NCBI GenBank assembly: GCA_937885465.1 | Contig: CAKZZM010000006.1 | Span: forward strand, 1-64,000 | Direction: 5' to 3' | Source: an uncultured Bacteroidales bacterium | GTDB lineage: Bacteria; Bacteroidota; Bacteroidia; Bacteroidales; Paludibacteraceae | Length of the DNA stretch: 64,000 nucleotides | Shown: positions 9,034 through 17,588 of the stretch, in pieces | Numbering within the stretch: position 1 is the first letter of the stretch | Layout of the letters: each line of letters begins with the position of its first letter | Notes under the pieces: model-generated | Seen by the model: only the letters and a program-made list of their open reading frames with translations | Databases searched by the model: none | What the model was told of the DNA's origin: nothing | Made by a program: the position numbers and the translations under genes

Positions 9034-10092
9034 TCACCTCGTTCTAATAGTTGTGTTCGTTTGGCGATTATCGCGGCGGTGCAGCCCCGTAGCAGCATTG
9101 GCATCAATCGCAGCATCACAATTCAAGCACTTAAACTTCTGCTTATTACCAAAGAGAACGGTGAACTTTACTCCCACATTGAAATTAGCGAGATAGGTAT
9201 CAAGCGTCTTATCCGTTGCGAAGATATTTGCAGGCTCGTAACTGTCAATATCGTACGGACGAGACGCATCCACGAAGAACGGAGATAAGGCGGAGTTGAC
9301 ATGCTGCGGGATAATACTATAATCAGCATAAAGAGCAAGACGCATACGCATCTCGCTCACTGTCTTCTCTCCGGCACGAGTCATATCCTCCGTGCGAGAG
9401 AAGTTATAACCAATCTCAAAAGAAGCAAGCAGATCCACGGGGATAGTCTTCAGACGAGGTCCGCGAACAGAAGTAGCATAGTCGCTGACAAAGCCGTGGA
9501 AAGAAGCAGAGGTAACCGGTTGCAGATACTTGTCGTAGAAACCTTGCGTGGTGAAATGTGCGTAAGTGCGACTAACGCCAAACAGCGGGATATTCAGCTT
9601 CAGACCGCCGAGAAAATACAGATGCCCGTATATGCCGCCGACGAGGGCAGGTATCTGTATCTCACCCACACGATGATAATCGGAGCGCTGCTCGGTGATG
9701 ATATTCATGCGGAAAGGCGAGTTTTGAGTGTCGTAGAGATAAGTCCCGTCGAAAGGATACATAACACTATCGTTTGCCACATCTACGCCTGCCGAACGCC
9801 ACTGAAAAGCAAGCCCCGTAGAGAACAACAAGTGCCCATACTGCAACTCGTAGTCCGCTCCGATAGTGGTATTATAACCACGCCCGTTCGACACCACATC
9901 GGCATCAGAGAACATCGTTGAGTAACCGCCGTATGCCACAGCACCCACCTGGTGATAAATAAGCTGAGCAGACAATGTGCCGCACGACAACAGCATAGCC
10001 ATGACGGCTATTAGCGAAAAGAGAGAGGAACGAGAAAAACAACTGCAACCGGAATTATAACATTCCGAAAATTGCGCATCTTTTTTCTGCAT
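9034..10092 (-). CDS. outer-membrane beta-barrel-like protein
   Basis: 352 residues. A long N-region precedes a signal peptide hydrophobic core (SLFSLIAVMAMLLSCGTLSAQ). The mature part alternates polar and hydrophobic residues and has barrel-like stretches such as TTIGADYELQYGHLLFSTGLAFQWR and VGVKFTVLFGN. About 35 residues follow the last strand, with two Cys (KCLNCDAA) and a basic end, which is unusual for a barrel. I do not recognise the family. It is the first gene after a promoter at 10141-10171 and lies 106 bases upstream of SusC, so it may be transcribed with the pectin locus. Confidence 0.75.
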   Translation of the reverse strand: MQKKDAQFSECYNSGCSCFSRSSLFSLIAVMAMLLSCGTLSAQLIYHQVGAVAYGGYSTMFSDADVVSNGRGYNTTIGADYELQYGHLLFSTGLAFQWRSAGVDVANDSVMYPFDGTYLYDTQNSPFRMNIITEQRSDYHRVGEIQIPALVGGIYGHLYFLGGLKLNIPLFGVSRTYAHFTTQGFYDKYLQPVTSASFHGFVSDYATSVRGPRLKTIPVDLLASFEIGYNFSRTEDMTRAGEKTVSEMRMRLALYADYSIIPQHVNSALSPFFVDASRPYDIDSYEPANIFATDKTLDTYLANFNVGVKFTVLFGNKQKFKCLNCDAAIDANAATGLHRRDNRQTNTTIRTR

Positions 10093-10140
10093 AGTAAATA
10101 TCTTTCAAAAAGATTATCTAAAACAACACTACCTATTACA

Positions 10141-10171
10141 CAAAGTTACTGCTTTATTTTTAATTAAACAA
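10141..10171 (-). promoter_or_regulatory. promoter upstream of the outer-membrane protein and the pectin locus
   Basis: Minus strand: TTG (CAA at 10169-10171), 20 bases, TAACTTTG (10141-10148). It fits the Bacteroidetes consensus and lies about 50 bases before the ATG at 10092. Confidence 0.7.
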
Positions 10172-10195
10172 TAAAAAATCAAAAATAATAAAAAG

Positions 10196-10230
10196 AAAAA
10201 TGCAAAATGAAGATGTCATTTTGCATTTTT
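10196..10230 (-). terminator. terminator of secDF
   Basis: A 15-bp stem AAAAATGCAAAATGA / TCATTTTGCATTTTT with a 5-base loop, 27 bases after the secDF stop codon. The stem is AT-rich and its A/T flanks give a T-run in either direction. Confidence 0.75.
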
Positions 10231-10256
10231 CTTGACTACAACGAACTGCTTTTTTG

Positions 10257-13200
10257 TTAAGCCGCCTTTGCTTTACGCTTATCTTGCAGGTTCTGTATCT
10301 CGTATGCAACAGGCGAAGCAATGAACAGAGAAGAGTAGGTACCTATCAGCACGCCGAGCAAGAGAGCGAACACGAAACCGCGAATCGAAGCACCACCGGC
10401 AATGAAGATAACGAACAACACAAGGAAGGTGGACATTGAGGTCGAGAAGGTACGGCTCAATGTTGAGTTCAACGCGAGGTTGATATTCTCTGCTCTGTCG
10501 CGCTTCGGGTATAGGCGGCGATACTCACGGATACGGTCGAAGATAACCACGGTATCATTAATAGAATAACCGATAACCGTCAATATCGCAGCAATAAACG
10601 ATTGGTCAATCTCCATTGAGAACGGCATAAATTTCCAGCACAACGCATAGATACCGATGATGATAAGGGCATCGTGAGCCAACGAAACGAGGGCTGCAAC
10701 AGAGAAGGCAAAGTTGCGGAAACGAATGAAGATATAAAGTGCTACTATTATGAGGGCGATGATAATCGACCAAACGGCGGCAGTCTTGATATCGTCAGCT
10801 ATGGCAGGTCCTACTTTCTGCGAAGAGATGATACCGACGGTATCGTCAATCTGAGTAGAGAGGAACTGCTCTGCCGTTGTACCTTCCGTGAGGAACGGCT
10901 TGGAAGCCTCGTAGATAAGATTCTCTATGATCGGGTCAAGGTCCTGATCCTCATTTTGGATGCCTATATTAGTACTTATACGCACTTGATTATCCGAACC
11001 TATAGTGATAACATTCAAGCCGTATGCCTCTCCCGGGAAAGCGGCGTGGAAGGCTTCGTCAACGGCATCATACACTGCCATAGTGCTGACAGGCTGCTGA
11101 TAACGAACCACATAATTACGACCTCCCGTGAAGTCAATACCGCGGTTAAGACCCGGGGTAATAATTCCGATTATACCCGCAAGCAACACAACACCTGAGC
11201 AGATATAAGCAATCTTGCGGGCGTTGATAAAGTTGAACGTTGTACCTTGGAACCAATCTTTGGTAATATTCGTAGTGAACGGAAGATCCTTTGCCTTAGG
11301 AGAGCTAACATAGCTGTCCAACAACAGATGAGCAAAGAACACTGCCGTTAAGAATGTAGAGATAATACCTATAATGAATGTTACGGCGAAACCTTTGATA
11401 GGACCGGTACCGAATACGGCAAGCACGATACCTGTGAGCAACGAGGTAACGTTGGCATCCACGATAGCGGTGATGGCACCTTTATAACCATCCGTTACCG
11501 CCGTACGCATACTCTTGCCAAGTCGCAACTCCTCACGAATACGCTCGAACACGAGTACATTGGCATCCACCGCCATACCCATCGTCAAGACGATACCTGC
11601 TATACCAGGGAGGGTCAGCACCGAACCGAAGGAAACTAATATACCGAAGATAAGGAACACATTGCAGAGCAATGCCAAATCGGCAATAAGACCCGGAATA
11701 AATCCGTAGTAGAACATCATATAGAGAAGTATCACGCAGAAAGCGATGACGAACGACCACAGACCGGCGCGGATAGACTCCTGACCGAGCGACGGACCTA
11801 CTATATCCTCCTGAATGATACGGGCGGGGGCAGGCATCTTACCTGACTTCAACGTGTTAGCAAGGTCCTTCGCCTCATCAACGGTGAACTGACCGGTAAT
11901 CTGCGAGTTACCACCCTGAATCTCGTTCTGCACGGTAGGATAAGAATAGACGAAACCGTCAAGCACAATTGCCACTGACTTTCCGATATTCTCTTTTGTG
12001 ATACGAGCCCAATCCTTGGCACCTTCTGCGTTCATCGACATCGATACGCTTGCGTAAGCAGATGTCTGCTGGAAGTCGGCACGAGCGTCTGTTATGACAT
12101 CGCCCTCAAGCGAAGCACGACCATCACGCTTGGTCTTAAGAGCAATAAGCTGATAGTAAGCATCAGCATCGTCAACAGCCTTCACCGTCCAAGCAAAGCG
12201 CAAGTCGCGCGGCAGAACCTGCTTTGCGATAGGCGAGTTAAGCATCTCGGTAACCTTAGCGGAGTCGGTGTAATGCACGGTACCGACAAGGGGACCGCGA
12301 AACGCCTGACCTGCCTGATTAACCGACGGGTTCAACACGGCAAACAGCGGGTTCTGACGCTTGAAGTTCTCCACCGCAGCCGCATTGTCGGCAGCAGCCT
12401 CTTCTTCCGCCGGAGCTTCGATATCGGCGAGCAAGTCCTCCACTGCATCACTCTCAGCCTTAACCTCTGCCACCTCTTCCTTAACCTCAGCCTCTTTTAC
12501 CTCAGCATCCTCTACTTGCGGCTCTGCATCGGCATTTATGTGAGCATACTCGCTGTTGATCTGCATCAACAAAGGTAAGATTTCCTGCATCTCGTAGGTC
12601 TCATAGAACTCAAGGTTGGCTGTTCCCTGAAGCAACTTACGAACACGCTCAGGCTCCTTAACACCCGGCAATTCAATCAAGATACGACCGGGCTGATCCA
12701 AACGCTGAATATTAGGTTGCACTACGCCGAAACGGTCGATACGAGTACGAAGAACATTAAACGAGTTGGCAATAGCACCGTCAACCTCTTCACGGATAAC
12801 GCGCTCTACCTCATCGTTAGACGAGGTGAATGACACCTTGTCTTTTAACTCAAAAGTAGAGAATACCGATGCCAAACGGGCATTAGGATCGTTCTCCTTA
12901 TACGACTGAATGAATAATGTCACGAAATCAGCCTGCGAATCTTTCTGCTTCTCTTTTGCGGAAGCCATAGCCTTAGTGAAGTTCTCTGATTGATTGTAAC
13001 CTGAAAGAGCATTTAAAATGTCAGGTACACTCACCTCCATCGTAACGTTCATACCACCCTTCAAGTCCAAACCAAGGGCAATCTCTTTTTCGCGGCACTC
13101 TTTCAATGTGTAGCCGAACCACACTTTCTTAGAAGCAATAGAGTCTAAATACACATACTCTTTTGCCAAGTCTCCTCCGGCATATTCTTTCGCCTTCTTG

Positions 13201-13295
13201 TCATAATGAGCAGTAACGAAACTGAAGGAGAGGTAGAAGGCTGATACCAATGCAAGCAGCACAGCCATCACTCTTATTAAACCTTTGTTTTGCAT
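10257..13295 (-). CDS. secDF: SecDF fused protein translocase subunit
   Basis: 1012 residues joining SecD and SecF, the usual Bacteroidetes form. The N-terminal membrane helix (about 8-28) is followed by the SecD start (IALGLDLKGGMNVTMEV), the P1 periplasmic region, VFSTFELKD, LRTRIDRFGVVQPNIQ and RILIELPGV. An acidic Ala/Glu-rich stretch at about 255-310 is probably a flexible insert. SecD membrane motifs include LTMGMAVDANVLVFERIREE. SecF begins near residue 690 (INARKIAYICSG, GLNRGIDFTGG) and ends with IGYSINDTVVIFDRIRE and LSRTFSTSMSTF. It uses the proton gradient to aid late steps of Sec export. Own promoter (13375-13405) and terminator. Confidence 0.97.
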   Translation of the reverse strand: MQNKGLIRVMAVLLALVSAFYLSFSFVTAHYDKKAKEYAGGDLAKEYVYLDSIASKKVWFGYTLKECREKEIALGLDLKGGMNVTMEVSVPDILNALSGYNQSENFTKAMASAKEKQKDSQADFVTLFIQSYKENDPNARLASVFSTFELKDKVSFTSSNDEVERVIREEVDGAIANSFNVLRTRIDRFGVVQPNIQRLDQPGRILIELPGVKEPERVRKLLQGTANLEFYETYEMQEILPLLMQINSEYAHINADAEPQVEDAEVKEAEVKEEVAEVKAESDAVEDLLADIEAPAEEEAAADNAAAVENFKRQNPLFAVLNPSVNQAGQAFRGPLVGTVHYTDSAKVTEMLNSPIAKQVLPRDLRFAWTVKAVDDADAYYQLIALKTKRDGRASLEGDVITDARADFQQTSAYASVSMSMNAEGAKDWARITKENIGKSVAIVLDGFVYSYPTVQNEIQGGNSQITGQFTVDEAKDLANTLKSGKMPAPARIIQEDIVGPSLGQESIRAGLWSFVIAFCVILLYMMFYYGFIPGLIADLALLCNVFLIFGILVSFGSVLTLPGIAGIVLTMGMAVDANVLVFERIREELRLGKSMRTAVTDGYKGAITAIVDANVTSLLTGIVLAVFGTGPIKGFAVTFIIGIISTFLTAVFFAHLLLDSYVSSPKAKDLPFTTNITKDWFQGTTFNFINARKIAYICSGVVLLAGIIGIITPGLNRGIDFTGGRNYVVRYQQPVSTMAVYDAVDEAFHAAFPGEAYGLNVITIGSDNQVRISTNIGIQNEDQDLDPIIENLIYEASKPFLTEGTTAEQFLSTQIDDTVGIISSQKVGPAIADDIKTAAVWSIIIALIIVALYIFIRFRNFAFSVAALVSLAHDALIIIGIYALCWKFMPFSMEIDQSFIAAILTVIGYSINDTVVIFDRIREYRRLYPKRDRAENINLALNSTLSRTFSTSMSTFLVLFVIFIAGGASIRGFVFALLLGVLIGTYSSLFIASPVAYEIQNLQDKRKAKAA

Positions 13296-13374
13296 GTTAT
13301 TTATTATTTATATTAATGTCACATTTCGCCTTTTACGCACAGCAATACATAGCGCAAGAAGCGCCTTTAGCCTG

Positions 13375-13405
13375 CAAAGGTACAACATTTTTCTTATTCA
13401 TACAA
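13375..13405 (-). promoter_or_regulatory. promoter of secDF
   Basis: Minus strand: TTG (CAA at 13403-13405), 20 bases, TACCTTTG (13375-13382). The leader to the secDF ATG is about 75 bases. Confidence 0.75.
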
Positions 13406-13453
13406 ATTTTTGCAAAAAAATGCAAAGAAAAATATTCGATATCTTTATATTTT

Positions 13454-14233
13454 TCAACTTACGGCAGATCTTAATATACCGCGAGGTGAAGACTTGATAA
13501 ACGACAGAATAACATCTCTCTCCGCAGAGGCAGGCAGTTCTGTCATCGCATGCTCCACAGCCTGCGACACATTATACATAGGGCTGTATATAACGCGATA
13601 TATCTCTTGAATACTATTTATTTGCTCACGGGTGAAGCCTCGGCGGTTAAGCCCGATGGAATTTATTCCGCAATACTGTATCGGTTCACGGGCAGCAATA
13701 GAATATGGCGGGATATCTTTATTCACTCTCGAGCCGCCCTGAATCATCACATGCTCACCTATATGCGTAAATTGATGCACGAGCGTGCCGCCGCCGATAA
13801 TGGCGTAATCATCAACTTCTACCTCACCTGCCAGTTGAGTGGCGTTCGACATAATAATATGGTCGTGAAGAACGCAATCGTGAGCCACATGGCAGTAAGC
13901 CATAATAAGGCAGTCATTGCCTACAACGGTTTTTCCTTTCGATGCCGTTCCGCGGTGCACCGTAGCACACTCACGAATAGTGGTACGGTCCCCGATGATA
14001 GCAAGAGTATATTCGCCTTTATACTTAAGGTCCTGTGGTATGGCACCCACTACCGCCGACGGGAAAATCTTACAATCGACACCGATGCGGGTACCGGTCA
14101 GCACCGTTGCATGCGCCATAACAACAGTGCCCGCACCTATCTCTACATCGGCTTCAATATAAGCGAACGGACCGACCTCAACCGACGGGGCTAATTTAGC
14201 ATCGGGGTGAACAAAAGCAAGAGGACTTATCAT
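13454..14233 (-). CDS. lpxA: acyl-ACP--UDP-N-acetylglucosamine O-acyltransferase
   Basis: 259 residues, the normal length of LpxA. The N-terminal two thirds is a left-handed beta-helix of hexapeptide repeats (ISPLAFVHPDAKL, VEVGPFAYIEADVEIGAG, IGVDCKIFPSAVVG). The catalytic His lies in the MAYCHVAHDCVL stretch, and the C-terminal third is helical (IGLNRRGFTREQINSIQEIYRVIY). It catalyses the first acyl transfer of lipid A synthesis in the cytoplasm. The ATG overlaps the lpxC stop (ATGA), indicating translational coupling. Confidence 0.97.
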   Translation of the reverse strand: MISPLAFVHPDAKLAPSVEVGPFAYIEADVEIGAGTVVMAHATVLTGTRIGVDCKIFPSAVVGAIPQDLKYKGEYTLAIIGDRTTIRECATVHRGTASKGKTVVGNDCLIMAYCHVAHDCVLHDHIIMSNATQLAGEVEVDDYAIIGGGTLVHQFTHIGEHVMIQGGSRVNKDIPPYSIAAREPIQYCGINSIGLNRRGFTREQINSIQEIYRVIYSPMYNVSQAVEHAMTELPASAERDVILSFIKSSPRGILRSAVS

Positions 14234-15126
14234 ATTATATTATTTATAAGGTATTTTGCAAATTCAGTATTGGCAGCATGTCCCGGCCAAGAGGCGTGAA
14301 TTCTGCCTATTATCTGCACTCCCGTCAGCGACAAATCTCCGATGAGATCGAGCAGTTTGTGCCTTGCAGGCTCATTATCGAAATGCAGCGGCTGCAAGTA
14401 GCCAAGGTGCGAGGCATCCTGACGCGGTTGGCCAAGCATATCCGTCATATTATCCATCTGCTCCTGCGTAAGCGGGTGTTCATAGATAACAAGTGCGTTT
14501 TTCAAATCACCGCCCTTAATCAAGCCTCTTTCGAGCAAAGGCTGTATCTCACGCACAAAGCAGAATGTACGAGCAGACGATATCTCGGCGACATAATTGT
14601 CAAGATTATCAAGAGTTGCGGTCTGGTCGTGCAGGATAACGCCCGGGAAATGTATCTCCACTTCCGCAGCCGTCTGCGCCGCCGGCTCAATAACGAACGA
14701 CGAGCCGTTCTGCGCCGTATATTCTACGCGCTCTGTCACCTTCCATATTTTTCTCTCTGCCGCCTGCTCTTTTATTCCCGCCGCAAGTACCGCCTCCACA
14801 AACGGCTTTGCGCTACCATCGAGTATAGGCATCTCCGGTGCGTCTAACTCTATCAGGCAGTTCGTTATACCTAAGGCGTAAAGAGCAGACAAGGCATGCT
14901 CCACCGTTGACACCCTCCACTCACCCGATGCAAGCACGGTACCGCGCTCTGTGGCAGAGACAAGAGAGGTGGAAACCTCGTGTGTCGGCTTGCCCTGCAA
15001 GTCTATGCGACATAGGCGTATGCCGGTATTCTCCTCTGAAGGATTAAAGACGGCACGAATAAACAGCCCCGTATGAAGTCCCTTTCCCTCAAGAACAAAC
15101 GATTTTTGTATAGTCTTCTGCTTCAT
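14230..15126 (-). CDS. lpxC: UDP-3-O-acyl-N-acetylglucosamine deacetylase, stand-alone form
   Basis: 298 residues. Zinc-site motifs are visible: STVEHALSALYALGI (Glu-His, about 75-80) and ARHKLLDLIGDLSLTG (His and Asp zinc ligands), then RIHASWPGHAANTEFA with the C-terminal His. It performs the committed step of lipid A synthesis. In most Bacteroidetes LpxC is fused to the dehydratase FabZ as a protein of about 460 residues; here the frame ends right after the LpxC domain and overlaps lpxA by ATGA, so the FabZ half is missing at this locus. Confidence 0.96.
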   Translation of the reverse strand: MKQKTIQKSFVLEGKGLHTGLFIRAVFNPSEENTGIRLCRIDLQGKPTHEVSTSLVSATERGTVLASGEWRVSTVEHALSALYALGITNCLIELDAPEMPILDGSAKPFVEAVLAAGIKEQAAERKIWKVTERVEYTAQNGSSFVIEPAAQTAAEVEIHFPGVILHDQTATLDNLDNYVAEISSARTFCFVREIQPLLERGLIKGGDLKNALVIYEHPLTQEQMDNMTDMLGQPRQDASHLGYLQPLHFDNEPARHKLLDLIGDLSLTGVQIIGRIHASWPGHAANTEFAKYLINNII

Positions 15127-15144
15127 AATCTGAATTTTTGTAAT

Positions 15145-15180
15145 CGTACATCAGTCCTTCGTACCATCGTCCTTCGTACT
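15145..15180. repeat. 15-bp GTACGAAGGAC repeats covering the lpxD 3' end
   Basis: On the minus strand two 15-base units (GTACGAAGGACGATG, GTACGAAGGACTGAT) are followed by GTACG. They encode the last residues of LpxD (STKDDGTKD) and its stop. Similar GTACGAAGG pieces occur in the intergenic mosaics near 46490 and 48240. Confidence 0.75.
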
Positions 15181-16185
15181 TCTATACACTATTCTCATCA
15201 TCTCCGGCAGTTGCTTAAAGCAGGCACTGGCTCGTCTCCACGTCATCGCCTCGATAGCGGGCGTACCCATATATATCCCGCCTTTGCGTACCGACCCTGC
15301 AATGCCTGACTGCGCACCGAAGGTGCTTTGGTCGGCAATGGTGATATGTCCTGCTACACCTACCTGTCCTGCAAAGGTGCAGTGCGAGCCGATATCTGTT
15401 GACCCTGCCACCCCCACCTGCGCACACATAACATTCGACTTGCCTGTTACTACATTATGCCCTATCTGCACAAGGTTATCTAACTTAGTATTTTCGCCTA
15501 TCACCGTCTCGCCCATCATGGCGCGGTCGATGGTAGTATTGGCACCTATCTCCACATCATCGCATACCCTTACCGTTCCTATCTGCGGCACTTTATGCAG
15601 CACTCCTTTTTCATCAGACTCGAAGCCGAACCCGTCCGCTCCGATAACCACACCGCTATGCAACACGCAACCCTTTCCTACCTTGCAACCGTAATATATC
15701 TTCACACCCGAATAGAGTACCGTTCCATCGCCTATCACAACATTCTCGCCTATATAGCAATGCGGATAGATCTGCACTCCCTTGCCTATCTTCGCCCCTT
15801 TGCCCAAATACGCAAATGCCCCGACATAAACATCATCTTTTATCTCCACTCCTTCTGCCACAAATGAGGGCTGCTCTATACCTTTATGCTGCGGACGCAT
15901 AGCCTGCTCCACCGCTTGCATCAACATCGCCATCGAGGCACGGGCATTATCCACCACAATAAGCGTGGCAGGTGTGGACAGCCCCTCCGTATATAAAGCG
16001 CGACTGAGCAGCACAACAGAAGCCTTCGTCTGAGCCAAATACGGCAGATAACGCTCTTCGCAAAGGAAACAGAGCGTTTCGGGCTGCGCCGTTTCAATCT
16101 TCGCCACATCACTAACGCGAGCCTCTGCGTTGCCATGCAGTTCGCCACCTACCGCAGCTGATATTTGAGATGCTGAAAAAAACAT
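15151..16185 (-). CDS. lpxD: UDP-3-O-acylglucosamine N-acyltransferase
   Basis: 344 residues from the chosen start (MFFSASQISAAVGGEL), which matches the usual LpxD beginning. An in-frame ATG ten codons upstream would add a basic segment atypical of the family. Residues 1-100 form the uridine-binding domain; the rest is a hexapeptide beta-helix (IGDGTVLYSGVKIYYGCKVG, VEIGANTTIDRAMMGETVIG) with the catalytic His in VQIGHNVVTG. The C-terminal helix is followed by a repeat-coded tail (STKDDGTKD) made of two 15-bp units. First lpx gene of a coupled cluster with lpxC and lpxA; it adds the N-linked acyl chain in lipid A synthesis. Confidence 0.95.
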   Translation of the reverse strand: MFFSASQISAAVGGELHGNAEARVSDVAKIETAQPETLCFLCEERYLPYLAQTKASVVLLSRALYTEGLSTPATLIVVDNARASMAMLMQAVEQAMRPQHKGIEQPSFVAEGVEIKDDVYVGAFAYLGKGAKIGKGVQIYPHCYIGENVVIGDGTVLYSGVKIYYGCKVGKGCVLHSGVVIGADGFGFESDEKGVLHKVPQIGTVRVCDDVEIGANTTIDRAMMGETVIGENTKLDNLVQIGHNVVTGKSNVMCAQVGVAGSTDIGSHCTFAGQVGVAGHITIADQSTFGAQSGIAGSVRKGGIYMGTPAIEAMTWRRASACFKQLPEMMRIVYRSTKDDGTKD

Positions 16186-16210
16186 AATAATCTTTAAATT
16201 CCTTTTACAT

Positions 16211-16265
16211 GCCATTTAAACGCCATTTCAATACCATTTCAATGCCGTTTAAATACCATTTCAAT
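16211..16265. repeat. five 11-bp tandem repeats upstream of lpxD
   Basis: Five degenerate units of the form (G/A)CC(A/G)TTT(C/A)AA(T/C) lie head to tail between the HD gene stop and the lpxD start. The period is about one helical turn. The reverse complement contains AAATGGCGTTTAAA, which also occurs in the regulated promoter at 35456-35469. Confidence 0.75.
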
Positions 16266-16299
16266 TCGTTTTAGGCACTTCTGAAAAACGCGCACCACG

Positions 16300-17574
16300 C
16301 TAATTTTTAGAAGTGCGCTTTAAATAATATAAATAGTGGTGCTGCACCGTTTTGGTTAGCGAACGCAGACTCCACAAGTCTGATGCCTCCGCTATATTAC
16401 GAATAGTCCGGTCAGGGTATAAGATATCTATCGAATCGTCCTTCGCGGAATAAGTATGACTGCGGATAGTGTGAGGGGAGAAGAAATATACGGCATCTTC
16501 CGCTGACACTCCAAACTCCTTCATATAATGCTCTTTATACACTTCCAACTCACTGTCAGACGGCATCGTCGGATACTCCTTTCCCTTAAAGAGACAGCGG
16601 TTAGTATAGGCCGCACTGAGCGTACGAAGTACTATATCATCGTGCTGCGCCCACACTTTGAGTGCACTGTGTATATCCGAGTCGTCAAGCAAAGCATACT
16701 GCCGCAATGCTTCACTGTCAGAGGTAAAATCGCCGCGACCTATATTATTATACAGGAAATATCGCAAGGCAGGACTTCCGAATAACTCTTCACCCCGCGA
16801 GGCAAGATACTTAGCCCGCTCGAGAATCTTTATCAGCAGCTGCTCCGCCGCCACAGAGGTCTTGTGAAGATACACCTGCCAATACATCAATCGTCTCGCC
16901 ACAAGAAATTTCTCTGCACTGTATATTCCCTTATTATCAACCACTAATCTGTCTTCATGCACATTGAGCATCTTCAGCAGTCGCTCGGTAGGAATACTGC
17001 CTTCCGTAACACCGCAAAAGAAAGAGTCACGGCACAAATAATCCATTCGATCGACATCAAGTTGCGAGGATATAAGTTGGTGAAGAAAATGACGAGGATA
17101 ATTATCCGTAAAGATGGCTATCGCCTCATCAAGCGGTCGCTCTATCTCTCCCTCTAAGTTAATCTGCTCTGAAATAGTGAGGTCGGCATTTATTCGCTGC
17201 ATCATCATCAGCGATATCTCTTCATGAGTAACGCCGTGCACAAGCGTATTTTCCAACACATGCGAGAATGGTCCGTGTCCGACATCGTGCAGCAAAATGC
17301 CTACCATAGCAGCCTTATGCTCACTTTCCGATATGTCTATACCTTTCTCTCTCAGGTTCTTCACCGCCTCGTCCATCAGGTGCATCGCGCCGAGCGAGTG
17401 CAGCAAACGAGTATGAACAGCCCCCGGATATACAAAATTGCTGACCCCTAACTGCTTTATCCTGCCAAGACGCTGGACATAAGGATGCTGTAGCACGTCA
17501 AACAACAGCGCGTCCGGTATCTTTATAAAACCAAACACAGGGTCGTTGATTATTTTTTGCTTATTGGTCAGCAC
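16300..17574 (-). CDS. HD-domain phosphohydrolase (dGTPase/YdhJ-like)
   Basis: 424 residues. The HD superfamily metal motifs are present: HTRLLHSLGAMHLMDEA (about 54-70) and the hallmark LLHDVGHGPFSHVLE (about 95-109). A later Asp occurs in SSQLDVDRMDYLCRDS. The order and length match conserved bacterial HD hydrolases related to dNTP triphosphohydrolases; the substrate cannot be read from sequence. It starts 14 bases after the Ser-rich lipoprotein gene and lies upstream of lpxD, so it is probably in one transcript with the lpx genes. Confidence 0.88.
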   Translation of the reverse strand: MLTNKQKIINDPVFGFIKIPDALLFDVLQHPYVQRLGRIKQLGVSNFVYPGAVHTRLLHSLGAMHLMDEAVKNLREKGIDISESEHKAAMVGILLHDVGHGPFSHVLENTLVHGVTHEEISLMMMQRINADLTISEQINLEGEIERPLDEAIAIFTDNYPRHFLHQLISSQLDVDRMDYLCRDSFFCGVTEGSIPTERLLKMLNVHEDRLVVDNKGIYSAEKFLVARRLMYWQVYLHKTSVAAEQLLIKILERAKYLASRGEELFGSPALRYFLYNNIGRGDFTSDSEALRQYALLDDSDIHSALKVWAQHDDIVLRTLSAAYTNRCLFKGKEYPTMPSDSELEVYKEHYMKEFGVSAEDAVYFFSPHTIRSHTYSAKDDSIDILYPDRTIRNIAEASDLWSLRSLTKTVQHHYLYYLKRTSKN

Positions 17575-17588
17575 TTCTATCTTATGTT

